Shown in pieces: positions 17,300 to 26,536 of a stretch of DNA of 64,000 nt. The translations under genes and the position numbers were made by a program. A model generated the notes under the pieces. The model ran no database searches. It was not told the DNA's origin and worked only from the letters and a program-made list of their open reading frames with translations. The DNA is from Ruicaihuangia caeni. GTDB taxonomy: Bacteria; Actinomycetota; Actinomycetes; Actinomycetales; Microbacteriaceae. The stretch is taken from contig NZ_JASATX010000001.1 in assembly GCF_029952955.1 (NCBI RefSeq), forward strand, positions 310,001 through 374,000. Reading direction: 5' to 3'. Position 1 is the first letter of the stretch, and each line of letters starts with the position of its first letter.

Positions 17300-20200
17300 G
17301 TGCGGAATCCACGGCGATCGGCCCGCTCGCCTTCGACCATAACGGGGCTGCCCTTCGATGCGGTGCTCTTCGACCTCGACGGCGTCGTCACGAACACAGC
17401 ATCTGCGCATGCCGCAGCCTGGACCGAACTGTTCGATCCGATCCTCACGAGTCGAGGACTCCCTCCGTTCGATCCGATCAACGATTACCTCGAGTACCTC
17501 GATGGACAGACACGTGAAGACGGGATCCTGCGTTTTCTGTCTTCGCGCGGCATCACCGTCCCGACCGGAGATCCTCGGGACCCAGCCGAGGTCTGGAGCA
17601 TCTTCGGCCTGGCAAGGAAGAAGAACGAGCTGTTCCTCGCCCGGATCGCAACGGACGGCGTCGGAGTCTTCCCGGCGACCGCGTCCCTCTTGCAGCGACT
17701 TCGCGCCGGACGCGTGCCAGTCGGGCTCGTATCGGCGAGCCGCAACGCCCACGCCGTCATGGCAGCGGCCGGCGTGGACGACATGTTCGACACCGTCATC
17801 GACGGGCACGTCGTCGAGCTGCAGCATCTGAGCGGCAAGCCCGATCCGGCGATGTTCATCGAGGCCACGCACCGGCTCGGTGTGACGGCGGAGAAGACGG
17901 CGGTCATCGAAGACGCGATCGCCGGGGTCGAAGCGGGTCGAAGGGGCGGGTTCGGCTTGGTGGTGGGAGTCGACCGCCTGGGTCAGCGCGAAGCGCTGGA
18001 GGCCGCTGGAGCCGACATCGTCGTGGATGACGTGGGCGAGCTCGACCTGGGCGAATCACGCGTGCACCCGTGGAAGCTCGTATACGAAGGCTTCGATCCT
18101 GCGCACGAGGGGCACCGTGAGGCCTTGACCGCTCTGGGAAACGGCTATCTGGCAACGAGGGGGACCAGTCCCGAGGCCCACGATGACGGCGTGCACTATC
18201 CGGCGACCTACCTCGCCGGTGTGTACAACACCGCCGAGTCTGTCGTGCACGGGCGGGCGGTGCGCGAAGAGCAGCTGGTGAACGTGCCGAACTGGCTCCC
18301 GCTCGACATCCGTATCGGCGCGGACGGCTGGTGGTCCGCGGACTCGTATTCGACCACGGCGGAGCGCCGCGAACTCGATCTGCGGACGGGGGTGCTCACC
18401 CGCTCGTTGGTGCTCACCACGGAACAGGGCGAGCGCCTGGCGGTCGTCCAGCGCCGATTCACCTCGATGGACGACCCCCACCTGGCGGTGTTGCAGACCA
18501 CGGCGACCCCGATCGGATTCAGCGGCACGCTCACGATCCGGGCGGGTGTCGATGGGGGCGTTCGCAACTCGAATGTGCTTCGAGACAAAGGACATGGGTC
18601 GTCCCATCTGACGCAGTTCGCCTCAACACGGCTTTCCGACGGCGACGCGCTCATCGAATCGGTCACCTCGGCCAGCGGCATCCGAATCGCAATGGCGCTT
18701 CGGACCGCAGTATCGGGGGCGACGCCGGAGCAGGTGACGGCACGAACCGCCGCTCGCCGCTACCAGCAGCAGTTCCAGTTACGCGTGCGCGATGGCGACC
18801 CGGTCGTCATCACGAAGACGGTGGCCGTCGTCACCTCTCGGGACTCGGCGATCACTTCGCCTGCAGAAGGGGCGGTTGCGGTGCTGCGCCGCACCTCCGG
18901 CGACATCGACGAACTGCTCGGTCGCCACGAGAACGCGTGGCGGCGCCTGTGGAGCCGGTTCGCCATCGATATCGATGCCGACAAGCAATGCCAGCTCGTG
19001 CTGAACCTGCACATGTTCCATACTCTGCAGACGATCTCGCCGCACACCGCGGCGCTCGACGCAGGAGTCCCAGCACGTGGTCTCCACGGCGAGGGCTATC
19101 GGGGGCACGTGTTCTGGGACGAACTGTTCGTCATCCCGGTGATCGGGCACAGGCTTCCGCACGTCAGCCGTGCCCTGCTCGAATATCGCTGGCGCAGGCT
19201 CCCGGCCGCCCGTGAGATCGCTCGCATCGAGGGCGCAACTGGGGCTTGCTTCCCCTGGCAGAGCGCCGGCGATGGCACTGAGCAGACGCCCACGGCAGGC
19301 TACAACCCGCTGTCGGGACGATGGGTGGCGGATCATTCCGCTCTGCAGAAGCACGTCGGCTTGGCGGTCGCGTATGACGTCTGGCACCACTTCCAGCTCA
19401 CAGGGGATCTCTCGTGGCTCGCAGAGCGGGGAGCAGAGCTCATCATCGAGGTCGCGCGCTACTTCGCATCGCTGGTGGTGCACCGCTCGGGGGACGAACG
19501 AGCGCACATCTTCGGCGTCATGGGGCCTGACGAGTATCACGACGGCTACCCCGACGCGCCCGGCATGGGGCTTCGTGACAACACGTACACCAACGTTCTC
19601 GCGGCTTGGACGTGGGAGCGGGCACTCGACTCCCTCGCGGTGCTCGAAGGTCATGCCGCTGAGGCGATCCGGGAACGCCTTGCCGTCGACGATGGCGAGC
19701 TCGACCGCTGGCGTGTCCTGAGCACGTCGCTCGCGGTGCCGTTCAGTCCAGACGGACTGCTCGATCAGTTCGAGGGCTTCCACCGCCTCGAGGAGTTCGA
19801 CTGGGAGGGCTATCGCCTGCGATACCAAGACCTCGGCAGGATCGATCTGATCCTGGAGTCCGAGGGCGACACTTCGCTACGGTACAAGGTCACGAAGCAG
19901 CCAGACGTGCTGATGCTGCTCTATCTGCTTGGTCGTGAAGGCCTGCAGCGACAGTTGGCGAGGCTCCGTTATCCGCTGCCATCCGACGATCTGGACCGCA
20001 CTGTCGAGTTCTACCTGAAACGCACCGTGCACGGCTCCACGCTGAGTCGTGTGGCGAACGCCGCGATCCTCACGGAGTTCGATCCGGCACGAGCATGGTC
20101 GGTGTATCGGGCAGCTCTCGTCGCAGATCTCGACGACACTCAGGGCGGCACGACCAGCGAAGGCATTCACCTTGGAGCGATGGCCGGCACTGCCGGACTG

Positions 20201-20470
20201 ACCGTCCACTCGTTCGCCGGGCTTCGAACCGAGCAGAACAGCTTGCGCTTGTCACCTCGACTCCCGTCGAGGATCAAACGGCTCCGGTTCGAGGTCTGGT
20301 ATCGAGGTCACCGTGTCGACGTGACCGTCGAGGGCGCCGGCGCCGACGTTTCGCTGCATCGCTCGACCGCCCCGCCTGTGCGCATCGTGGTCGACGGTGC
20401 GGTGAAGGTCATGGGTGGGGGAGACGCGCATCGCTTCCGCCTTCGACCCGCGCGGGACGAAGGCCCCTAG
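17300..20470 (+). CDS. HAD phosphatase (beta-phosphoglucomutase-like) fused to GH65 disaccharide phosphorylase
   Basis: A 1,056-residue fusion. Residues 19-245 are a HAD domain with DLDG (Asp25, Asp27) and the EDAIAGVEAG motif of the beta-phosphoglucomutase group. Residues 255-1050 are a glycoside hydrolase family 65 protein: N-terminal beta-sandwich, then the (alpha/alpha)6 barrel with FWDELF, and GPDEYHDGY, whose Glu745 corresponds to the general acid of maltose and trehalose phosphorylases. GH65 enzymes split an alpha-glucoside with phosphate to beta-glucose 1-phosphate, which the HAD partner would turn into glucose 6-phosphate, so the fusion channels a storage disaccharide to glycolysis without ATP. 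Trehalose, maltose or kojibiose are all possible. The same fusion type occurs in the DosR-regulated Rv2006 (OtsB1). It is co-transcribed with the stress protein. Confidence 0.9.
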   Translation: MRNPRRSARSPSTITGLPFDAVLFDLDGVVTNTASAHAAAWTELFDPILTSRGLPPFDPINDYLEYLDGQTREDGILRFLSSRGITVPTGDPRDPAEVWSIFGLARKKNELFLARIATDGVGVFPATASLLQRLRAGRVPVGLVSASRNAHAVMAAAGVDDMFDTVIDGHVVELQHLSGKPDPAMFIEATHRLGVTAEKTAVIEDAIAGVEAGRRGGFGLVVGVDRLGQREALEAAGADIVVDDVGELDLGESRVHPWKLVYEGFDPAHEGHREALTALGNGYLATRGTSPEAHDDGVHYPATYLAGVYNTAESVVHGRAVREEQLVNVPNWLPLDIRIGADGWWSADSYSTTAERRELDLRTGVLTRSLVLTTEQGERLAVVQRRFTSMDDPHLAVLQTTATPIGFSGTLTIRAGVDGGVRNSNVLRDKGHGSSHLTQFASTRLSDGDALIESVTSASGIRIAMALRTAVSGATPEQVTARTAARRYQQQFQLRVRDGDPVVITKTVAVVTSRDSAITSPAEGAVAVLRRTSGDIDELLGRHENAWRRLWSRFAIDIDADKQCQLVLNLHMFHTLQTISPHTAALDAGVPARGLHGEGYRGHVFWDELFVIPVIGHRLPHVSRALLEYRWRRLPAAREIARIEGATGACFPWQSAGDGTEQTPTAGYNPLSGRWVADHSALQKHVGLAVAYDVWHHFQLTGDLSWLAERGAELIIEVARYFASLVVHRSGDERAHIFGVMGPDEYHDGYPDAPGMGLRDNTYTNVLAAWTWERALDSLAVLEGHAAEAIRERLAVDDGELDRWRVLSTSLAVPFSPDGLLDQFEGFHRLEEFDWEGYRLRYQDLGRIDLILESEGDTSLRYKVTKQPDVLMLLYLLGREGLQRQLARLRYPLPSDDLDRTVEFYLKRTVHGSTLSRVANAAILTEFDPARAWSVYRAALVADLDDTQGGTTSEGIHLGAMAGTAGLTVHSFAGLRTEQNSLRLSPRLPSRIKRLRFEVWYRGHRVDVTVEGAGADVSLHRSTAPPVRIVVDGAVKVMGGGDAHRFRLRPARDEGP

Positions 20471-20532
20471 GCGTGCGCCGCAGCGACGCGCAGCGTGTCG
20501 ATGTTCCACTCGTTGCTCTGAAAGGAAGGGCC

Positions 20533-20739
20533 ATGTACGCGAAGATCGGTGATCGCCTCGTCGTGCACAGCGCCCATGTGGACGAACCCGATCGTGATGC
20601 TGAGATCCTCGAAGTGCACTCACCCGACGGCTCGCCCCCGTACCTGGTCCGATGGTCCGACAACGGGCACACCGCTTTGATCTTCCCGGGCGCCGACGCC
20701 CACGTCGAGCATTTCGGAAGTGCTCCACCGGCCACATGA
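20533..20739 (+). CDS. DUF1918 domain protein
   Basis: A 68-residue protein starting at ATG 20533 behind AAAGGAAGGG. The conserved parts of the family are clear: KIGDRLVVHSA, AEILEVHSPDGSPPYLVRW and TALIFPGADAHV. It forms a small beta-barrel of unknown function. Mycobacterial members include Rv0569, a DosR-regulon gene, which adds to the dormancy character of the island. It lies 62 bases after the GH65 fusion on the same strand, probably in the same operon. The stop is convergent with the P-type ATPase gene, 69 bases away. Confidence 0.9.
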   Translation: MYAKIGDRLVVHSAHVDEPDRDAEILEVHSPDGSPPYLVRWSDNGHTALIFPGADAHVEHFGSAPPAT

Positions 20740-20808
20740 GGTGTCGGCGGCAGTAGCTCGGAGCACATCGCGCGACGGTGCGTGTGCAACGCTGGCAGTT
20801 GCGTGCAG

Positions 20809-23457
20809 TCAGCGTCGCGACAGGCGCTTCTGCAGCGTATCCACCGCGATCACCACTGCCGGTGCGGCAATGGCGAACGCCCACCCGAGTGGAGTCGGCC
20901 AGCTTCCGCCGAGCAGCGCGCTCACGCTCGGCACACCGAGGAACACCGCCAAGAGCGCAGCTTCGGCGGCGATCGCCCAGAGGAGCTGACGATTGCCGAG
21001 CAGCCGAAGCGAGAAGACTGGGGTGGTCTCACTCCTGCAGGCGAACGCGTTGGCCATCTGCGACGTGGCGATCACCGCGAATGCGCTGCCCGAGGCCATG
21101 GCCAAGAGGTTCCCGTCCGGCACGGCGCCCCACGACCACCCGCCCGAGAGCAGCACCGCTGCGAAGGCCCCGAGAGAGAGGGCGGCCTCGATTGGTCCTA
21201 GCATTGCGAACGCCCGCCCCAGCACCGTCCGGTCGATGAGGCGACGCCTTCCGGGGGGCCGCGTCATCACCTTGCGGCTGGGAGGTTCCACCCCCAGTGC
21301 CAGGGCTGGCAGCATGTCGGTGCCGATGTCGAGCGCGAGCACCTGCAGCACTCCTATCGCCAAGGGGAACTGACCACCGGTCAGCGCCCATGCGACGAAC
21401 GGCGCGAGCTCGGCGACGTTGTCAGTCAGGTGGTAGGTGAGGAAGCGGCGCGCATTCGCGAAGGTGGCGCGCCCCTGCCGGATCGCCGCCACGATGGTGC
21501 CGAAATGATCATCCAGGAGCACCAGATCGGCGGCTTCGCGCGCGACGTCGGTGCCGGTGGCGCCCATCGCAACGCCCACATCCGCCTCTCGAAGTGCCGG
21601 ACCATCATTGACCCCGTCACCGGTCATAGCCACGACGTGCCCCCGAGCACGCAGCACGCGCGCTATGCGCACCTTGTCTGCCGGGGTGACGCGCGCGACC
21701 ACGGCGCCCTCGGGTCGGTCGAGGGTCGCCGCAAGCGTCTCGTCATCCGCGCCGAGGGGCGACGTCAGGTTCGCCCCTCCTTCGAGCAGCAGCCCGACCT
21801 CCCGCGCGATCGCGACGGCCGTTCCGGGATGGTCGCCGGTGACCATGACGAGGCGGATGCCGGCGGCACGACACGCCTCGATCGATTCCCGAACATCGGG
21901 GCGCGGCGGATCCTCGAGGCCCACCAGACCGAGCAGGACGAGCCCGGTCTCGGCCTGAGTGCCGGCTTCGCCGCGGGCGACGGCTAGCACGCGCCGGCCT
22001 CGGCGTGTCAGGTCGTCGAGCGCCGCTTCGGCACCGGGCGGTATGCGCGCGCAGCGGTCGAGCACTCGCTCAGGCGCACCGAGCACGTGGGACTCGTCGT
22101 CGAGCGTTGCGGAGCTCAGCATCCGCTCGCCCGTGTAGGGCGCTCTCATACTCGGTTCCAGGTCTGACGCGGCGATTCCGCAGCGCAACGCAAGGGCCCA
22201 GAGCGCGCTCTCCAGCGGATCGCCATCGCTCGTCCACTCGCCGCTCCGCAACACGGCTCGGCCGGTGACGCACAGGGCCGCTGACCGGGCGAGCTCAGGG
22301 AGCGCCTCGCGTGCGCGCTCGCCGCCCGTGATGGACGCTTCCGGCGAGTACCCGTTTCCGTCGATCGTGACCGAGCCCGAATCTGTCCACACCTCGACGG
22401 CCGACATGCGGTTCTGCGTAAGCGTGCCTGTCTTGTCGGTGCAGATGATCGTCGTCGAGCCGAGAGCCTCCACCGAATCGAGCCTGCGGACCAGCGCCTT
22501 CCTCTCCGCCATCCGTTGAGCACCGAACGCGAGCGAGAGTGTCACGGTAGGAAGCAGCCCTTCAGGGATCAACGCCACCGCCACGCCCACCCCGAAGAGG
22601 AACGCCTCTGGCCCGGCGAGACCCAACGTCAGACCCACCGCTGCCAGACCGGCGCCCGTCAGCACCGCGACCAACGCGATGATGCGCACGACGCGATTCA
22701 ACTCTCGCGTCAACGGGCTGGGAGGCCGGCGGGTGGACCTTGCAAGGGCTGCGATGCTTGCGAGTTGCGTCGCCGAGCCGGTGGCGGTGACCCGCGCGCG
22801 CGCGAGGCCCTGCACCACGAAGGTCGCAGCGATCAGCGGCTGCCCCTCACCCCGATCGACAGGACGGCTCTCACCGGTGACCATCGACTCGTCGACGCGG
22901 AGCCCCTCGCTGCCGATGACGACGGCATCCGCGGGGATCCTGTCGCCGGCGGAGAGCAGCAAGAGGTCGTCGCGAACCAGTTCGGCGGCATCGATCGTCA
23001 CGGGACGTCCATCGCGCATCGCTCGTGCGGAGGCGGGCATGAGTGACGCCAGTTGCTCGAGCGAACGGTCGGCGCGGTGCTCCTGCCAGAAGGCGAACAC
23101 CGCGTTGAGCACGATGACGGTCACGATGGCGATCGCGAGCGCGGGAGTGCCGCTGAGGAGCGCCATCCCCGCGGCAGTCCACAGCAGCAGCGCCATCAGA
23201 TGCGTGAACTGGCGAGCGAGCGACCGAAGCGCCGACGGGCGCCGCAGCGCCGGAAGGGTGTTCGGCCCGTCGATGGACAGCCGTTCACGCGCGACCGCAG
23301 ACGCGAGCCCCTCTGCGCCACCAGGCTCTACGCCACCAGGCTCTACGCCACCAGGCTCTACGGCACCGCGCTGTGCGGCACCGTGCTCCGCGGCGTCGGG
23401 CTTTGCGGCGCCGCGCTCTGCGGCACCAGCTGGTCGGGGCTCAGCCGGCTCGGCCAC
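20809..23457 (-). CDS. P-type cation ATPase, CtpF-like (P2 type)
   Basis: An 882-residue P-type ATPase. Motifs in order are the actuator TGES, the M4 segment VALIPEGLLPTVTLSLA with the PEGL typical of P2 pumps, DKTGTLT with phosphorylated Asp341, and the hinge GDGVNDGPALREAD. Ten membrane helices fit, with M5-M10 after residue 640. P2 pumps move Ca2+, Na+ or related cations; Mycobacterium CtpF, a DosR-regulon member, is the closest functional comparison by family. The first 45 residues are a low-complexity, Glu/Gly/Ala-rich extension built from 15-base repeats (23311-23355) and may be dispensable. The start is GTG 23457. It is divergent from the phosphoenolpyruvate synthase gene, and the shared region holds the second DosR-like box. 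Confidence 0.85.
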   Translation of the reverse strand: MAEPAEPRPAGAAERGAAKPDAAEHGAAQRGAVEPGGVEPGGVEPGGAEGLASAVARERLSIDGPNTLPALRRPSALRSLARQFTHLMALLLWTAAGMALLSGTPALAIAIVTVIVLNAVFAFWQEHRADRSLEQLASLMPASARAMRDGRPVTIDAAELVRDDLLLLSAGDRIPADAVVIGSEGLRVDESMVTGESRPVDRGEGQPLIAATFVVQGLARARVTATGSATQLASIAALARSTRRPPSPLTRELNRVVRIIALVAVLTGAGLAAVGLTLGLAGPEAFLFGVGVAVALIPEGLLPTVTLSLAFGAQRMAERKALVRRLDSVEALGSTTIICTDKTGTLTQNRMSAVEVWTDSGSVTIDGNGYSPEASITGGERAREALPELARSAALCVTGRAVLRSGEWTSDGDPLESALWALALRCGIAASDLEPSMRAPYTGERMLSSATLDDESHVLGAPERVLDRCARIPPGAEAALDDLTRRGRRVLAVARGEAGTQAETGLVLLGLVGLEDPPRPDVRESIEACRAAGIRLVMVTGDHPGTAVAIAREVGLLLEGGANLTSPLGADDETLAATLDRPEGAVVARVTPADKVRIARVLRARGHVVAMTGDGVNDGPALREADVGVAMGATGTDVAREAADLVLLDDHFGTIVAAIRQGRATFANARRFLTYHLTDNVAELAPFVAWALTGGQFPLAIGVLQVLALDIGTDMLPALALGVEPPSRKVMTRPPGRRRLIDRTVLGRAFAMLGPIEAALSLGAFAAVLLSGGWSWGAVPDGNLLAMASGSAFAVIATSQMANAFACRSETTPVFSLRLLGNRQLLWAIAAEAALLAVFLGVPSVSALLGGSWPTPLGWAFAIAAPAVVIAVDTLQKRLSRR
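23311..23355. repeat. 15-base coding tandem repeat in the ATPase N-terminus
   Basis: Three units of CTCTACGCCACCAGG type (the first with one change) run 23311-23355, with degenerate copies continuing to about 23430. On the minus strand they encode an EPGGV repeat. The period is a multiple of three, so copy-number change keeps the frame. Confidence 0.8.
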
Positions 23458-23631
23458 GTCAGGTCTCGGCCGTGCGCCAGGTCGAATCGGGTTCTCTCGC
23501 CGTGGATCGCTCCATGCACCGATGCTCCCGCGAAGAAGGCCCGCCGTCGAGAGGGGCGAGCGACTGCGGCGATGGCGCGGTCAGTTCGCCGCTGCATGAG
23601 GCCACCGCCTGTTCTGGTCAACGCCCGTTGC

Positions 23632-23647
23632 GGGACCAACGACTCTG
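23632..23647. promoter_or_regulatory. Second candidate DosR-type box, in the divergent ATPase/ppsA region
   Basis: GGGACCAACGACTCTG matches the box at 16216 in 12 of 16 bases (GGGACnnnCGnCTCTG). It is 72 bases before the ppsA start and about 175 bases before the ATPase start, so it could serve either or both. The match to the mycobacterial consensus is limited to the left half-site. Confidence 0.35.
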
Positions 23648-23680
23648 GAGCGCCCCGCGCGACCGGTCGACAATCTCGCC

Positions 23681-23708
23681 AACGAGGCATTCGGAACGAG
23701 GCATTCGG
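23681..23708. repeat. 14-base perfect tandem repeat before ppsA
   Basis: AACGAGGCATTCGG is repeated exactly at 23681-23694 and 23695-23708, ending ten bases before the ppsA start codon. It covers the expected 5' leader. It may be a recent duplication or a paired binding site. Confidence 0.8.
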
Positions 23709-23718
23709 ATCGGGTGAT

Positions 23719-26124
23719 ATGACCAAGGAATACGTGGTTTCCTTCGCCGCCGTGGGCATGGGCGATATCGCTGCAGTGGGTGGTAAGAACGCCTCGCTCG
23801 GCGAGATGATCCGCTCGCTGGCGGATGCCGGCATCCGCGTGCCCGACGGCTTCGCCACCACGGCTGCCGCCTATCGCGAGTTCCTGAAGGCGAACGGCTT
23901 GGAGCCCTTCATCAGGGAGCGGATCGAGCAGTACCACGGGGGTGCCGTCACGCTTCGCGGGGCAGGCGACGCCATACGCAGCGCCATTCTCGAGAGCCCC
24001 TTTCCGGATGACGTCAGCGCGGCAGTCATCGCTGCGTATGGAGCTCTCCCGGTGACGGCAGGAGAAGCCCGCGCAACCGTCGCCGTCCGCAGCAGCGCGA
24101 CCGCTGAGGATCTCCCAGACGCGAGCTTCGCGGGCCAGCAGGAGACCTTCTTGAACGTCAGCGGCGACGACGCCGTGCTGGAAGCCTGTCGGCGATCGTA
24201 TGCGTCGCTGTTCACCGATCGCGCGATCAGCTATCGCGAGGTCAAGGGCTTCGACCACCTCGAGGTCGCACTGTCGGTGGGAGTGCAGCGCATGGTGCGC
24301 TCCGATGTCGGGGCGTCCGGGGTGATGTTCTCGATCGAGACCGAGACAGGGTTCCCGGATGTCGTCGTCATCAGCGGCGCATGGGGCCTCGGCGAGACGG
24401 TCGTGCAGGGGATGGTGAACCCCGACAAGTACATGGTGTTCAAGCCGTTCCTCGATGACCCGTCCCTTGTTCCCATCATCGAGAAGACGATCGGCACCAA
24501 GGCCCGCAAAATGGTCTATGCGGGTGAGGGGATGCCCGGGACGCGTCTGGCGGATACCTCTGAGCAGGAGCGCCGCGCGTTCGTGCTGAACGACTCCGAG
24601 ATCGTCCAATTGGGGCGCTGGGGCGCCCGGATCGAAGCGCATTATGGCAAGCCCATGGACATGGAGTGGGCGAAGGACGGTGTCTCCGGAGAGCTCTTCC
24701 TGGTGCAGGCGAGACCCGAGACGGTGCAAGCGCGGAAGAGCGATGCCCAGTTCACGGTGCACCATCTCGCGTCGACCGGAACGGTGCTCGCCACTGGCGC
24801 CGCCGTTGGAGACGACATCGCCGTCGGGCAGGCCTGCGTGATCGCCACGGCGTCCGACATCGAGCGCTTCCGAGACGGGTCGGTGCTCATCACCGAAATG
24901 ACAGACCCTGACTGGGTGCCCATCATGACGCGCGCTGCGGGGATCATCACCGACCGCGGCGGCACGACCAGCCACGCCGCGATCATCAGCCGGGAACTCG
25001 GCATCCCTGCGATCGTCGGCACCGGCGACGCGACATCTGCGGTGGCTGACGGCCAGACGATCACGCTCTCCTGCGCCGAGGGAGATCAGGGACGGGTGTA
25101 CGACGGCGAGCTTCCATACGAGTCGGAGACCATCGAGCTCTCGCAGTTGCCCGCGACCCGCACCGCGGTGATGGTGAACATCGCCACTCCGGCGACGGCG
25201 TTCCGCTGGTGGCGCCTGCCGGCGGCCGGCGTGGGGCTCGCCCGCATGGAGTTCATCATCGAGAACGAGATCCGCATCCACCCCATGGCGCTGGCCCACC
25301 CCGATCGAGTGAGCCGCGACGACGATCGGCGCACGATTCAGGAGCTCACCGAGCCCTACGGCGATCCGGCCGAGTTCTTCGTGGAGCGTCTATCGCTCGG
25401 GATCGCCAAGCTCGCGGCGCCGTACTCCCCGCATCCGGTCATCGTGCGACTCAGCGATTTCAAGTCGAACGAGTACGCCCAGCTCGTCGGCGGCGAAGAC
25501 TTCGAACTCGACGAGGAGAACCCGATGATCGGGTTCCGCGGAGCGTCGCGCTACTACAGCGAGCGGTACCGTGACGGGTTCGAGCTGGAATGCCGCGCGC
25601 TGAAGCGGGTGCGAGACGTGATCGGATTCCGAAACGTCATCGTGATGGTGCCGTTCTGCCGGTCGATCGCTGAGGCCGACCGTGTGCTGGGAGTGATGGC
25701 CGAGAACGGATTGGTGCGTGGTGAGGACGGTCTCGAGGTGTACATGATGTGCGAGGTGCCGTCGAATGTGATCCTCGCCAGCGAGTTCGCTTCACGCTTC
25801 GACGGGTTCTCGATCGGGTCGAACGACCTCACCCAGCTCGTGCTCGGCGTCGACCGTGATTCCCAGGCGCTGGCCGAGCTGTTCAGTGAACGAGACGAGG
25901 CCGTCACCCGCTTCATCGCCCAGGTGATCGATGACGCTCATGATGCCGGGATCAAAGTGGGGATCTGCGGTCAGGGCCCCAGCGACCATCCGGAATTCGC
26001 CGAGTTCCTGGTGGCGCGGGGGATCGACTCGATCTCGCTGAATCCCGACAGCTTCGCCAAGACGGTCACCGTGATCGCTGAGGCCGAGCGGATGCGGTCA
26101 GCGTCCAGCGCCGGGCTGCGGTAG
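23719..26124 (+). CDS. ppsA: Phosphoenolpyruvate synthase
   Basis: An 801-residue enzyme from ATG 23719 behind GGGTGAT. The N-terminal ATP-grasp domain begins GGKNASLGEM. The central phosphohistidine domain has GGTTSHAAIISRELGIPAIV with His419, close to His421 of the Escherichia coli enzyme. The C-terminal PEP-binding TIM barrel ends with GICGQGPSDHPEFAEFLV, whose Cys750 matches the catalytic Cys. The length equals that of PpsA (about 790) rather than pyruvate phosphate dikinase (about 880). It makes PEP from pyruvate and ATP. In the island it sits beside sugar phosphorolysis, which suggests control of the PEP/pyruvate node under energy limitation. A longer open frame upstream is rejected, because conservation begins at this ATG. 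Confidence 0.93.
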   Translation: MTKEYVVSFAAVGMGDIAAVGGKNASLGEMIRSLADAGIRVPDGFATTAAAYREFLKANGLEPFIRERIEQYHGGAVTLRGAGDAIRSAILESPFPDDVSAAVIAAYGALPVTAGEARATVAVRSSATAEDLPDASFAGQQETFLNVSGDDAVLEACRRSYASLFTDRAISYREVKGFDHLEVALSVGVQRMVRSDVGASGVMFSIETETGFPDVVVISGAWGLGETVVQGMVNPDKYMVFKPFLDDPSLVPIIEKTIGTKARKMVYAGEGMPGTRLADTSEQERRAFVLNDSEIVQLGRWGARIEAHYGKPMDMEWAKDGVSGELFLVQARPETVQARKSDAQFTVHHLASTGTVLATGAAVGDDIAVGQACVIATASDIERFRDGSVLITEMTDPDWVPIMTRAAGIITDRGGTTSHAAIISRELGIPAIVGTGDATSAVADGQTITLSCAEGDQGRVYDGELPYESETIELSQLPATRTAVMVNIATPATAFRWWRLPAAGVGLARMEFIIENEIRIHPMALAHPDRVSRDDDRRTIQELTEPYGDPAEFFVERLSLGIAKLAAPYSPHPVIVRLSDFKSNEYAQLVGGEDFELDEENPMIGFRGASRYYSERYRDGFELECRALKRVRDVIGFRNVIVMVPFCRSIAEADRVLGVMAENGLVRGEDGLEVYMMCEVPSNVILASEFASRFDGFSIGSNDLTQLVLGVDRDSQALAELFSERDEAVTRFIAQVIDDAHDAGIKVGICGQGPSDHPEFAEFLVARGIDSISLNPDSFAKTVTVIAEAERMRSASSAGLR

Positions 26125-26155
26125 GCCGCGGCTTCTCATGGAAAGGGACGACACC

Positions 26156-26536
26156 GTGCAGGAAGACACATCGACCGACCCGCTCGCGCTGGCCCGAGAA
26201 CTCGAGCGCTCAGCCCGGGCGGTGGCAGACGCGGTCTCGTCGTTCTCGAAGCCGTCGGAGAGCACCGAGGTGCTCAGCGTGCTGAAGGCCGCGCAGCAGA
26301 CCGTCGCCGCAGCCTATGCGGAGCTCGCCTCCTGGCACGGGCGAGCGCAGTTGGGCGTGCATCATGCGGGGGAGCACGACCCGCGGGATCCGCAGAACCC
26401 CGGATGGGTCCGCGCTCAGGTGGCGCTCGAGGAAGCTGCGCAGTACGCCGCTGACGCGGCGGCTGCGCTGGAGCGCGCGCGATCGGCCAACATGTCAGCC
26501 CGCTGGTTCGACGAGATCAGCGACGACGGCGTCTGA
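26156..26536 (+). CDS. Small acidic helical protein of unknown function
   Basis: A protein of 126 residues that I do not recognise. The start is GTG 26156, seven bases after GGAAAGGGA; an ATG at 26138 would add six residues but has no ribosome-binding site. The protein is rich in Ala, Glu and Ser and predicted mostly helical, with segments LARELERSARAVADAVSSF, LSVLKAAQQTVAAAYAELAS and ALEEAAQYAADAAAALERAR, separated by a His/Asp-rich loop (HHAGEHDPRDPQNPGW). It has no signal peptide or membrane helix. It follows ppsA by 31 bases and probably shares its transcript. Its last 20 bases overlap the end of the convergent P-type ATPase gene. Confidence 0.7.
   Translation: MQEDTSTDPLALARELERSARAVADAVSSFSKPSESTEVLSVLKAAQQTVAAAYAELASWHGRAQLGVHHAGEHDPRDPQNPGWVRAQVALEEAAQYAADAAAALERARSANMSARWFDEISDDGV

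Noticed and set aside
20740-20808. Hairpin GCAAC/GTTGC as a terminator between the DUF1918 gene and the ATPase gene
   Set aside because: Only five pairs and no U-run; too weak to call.
23053-23718. N-terminal extension of PEP synthase over the ATPase gene
   Set aside because: The region is antisense to the N-terminus of the P-type ATPase and is low-complexity; PpsA conservation begins at 23719.
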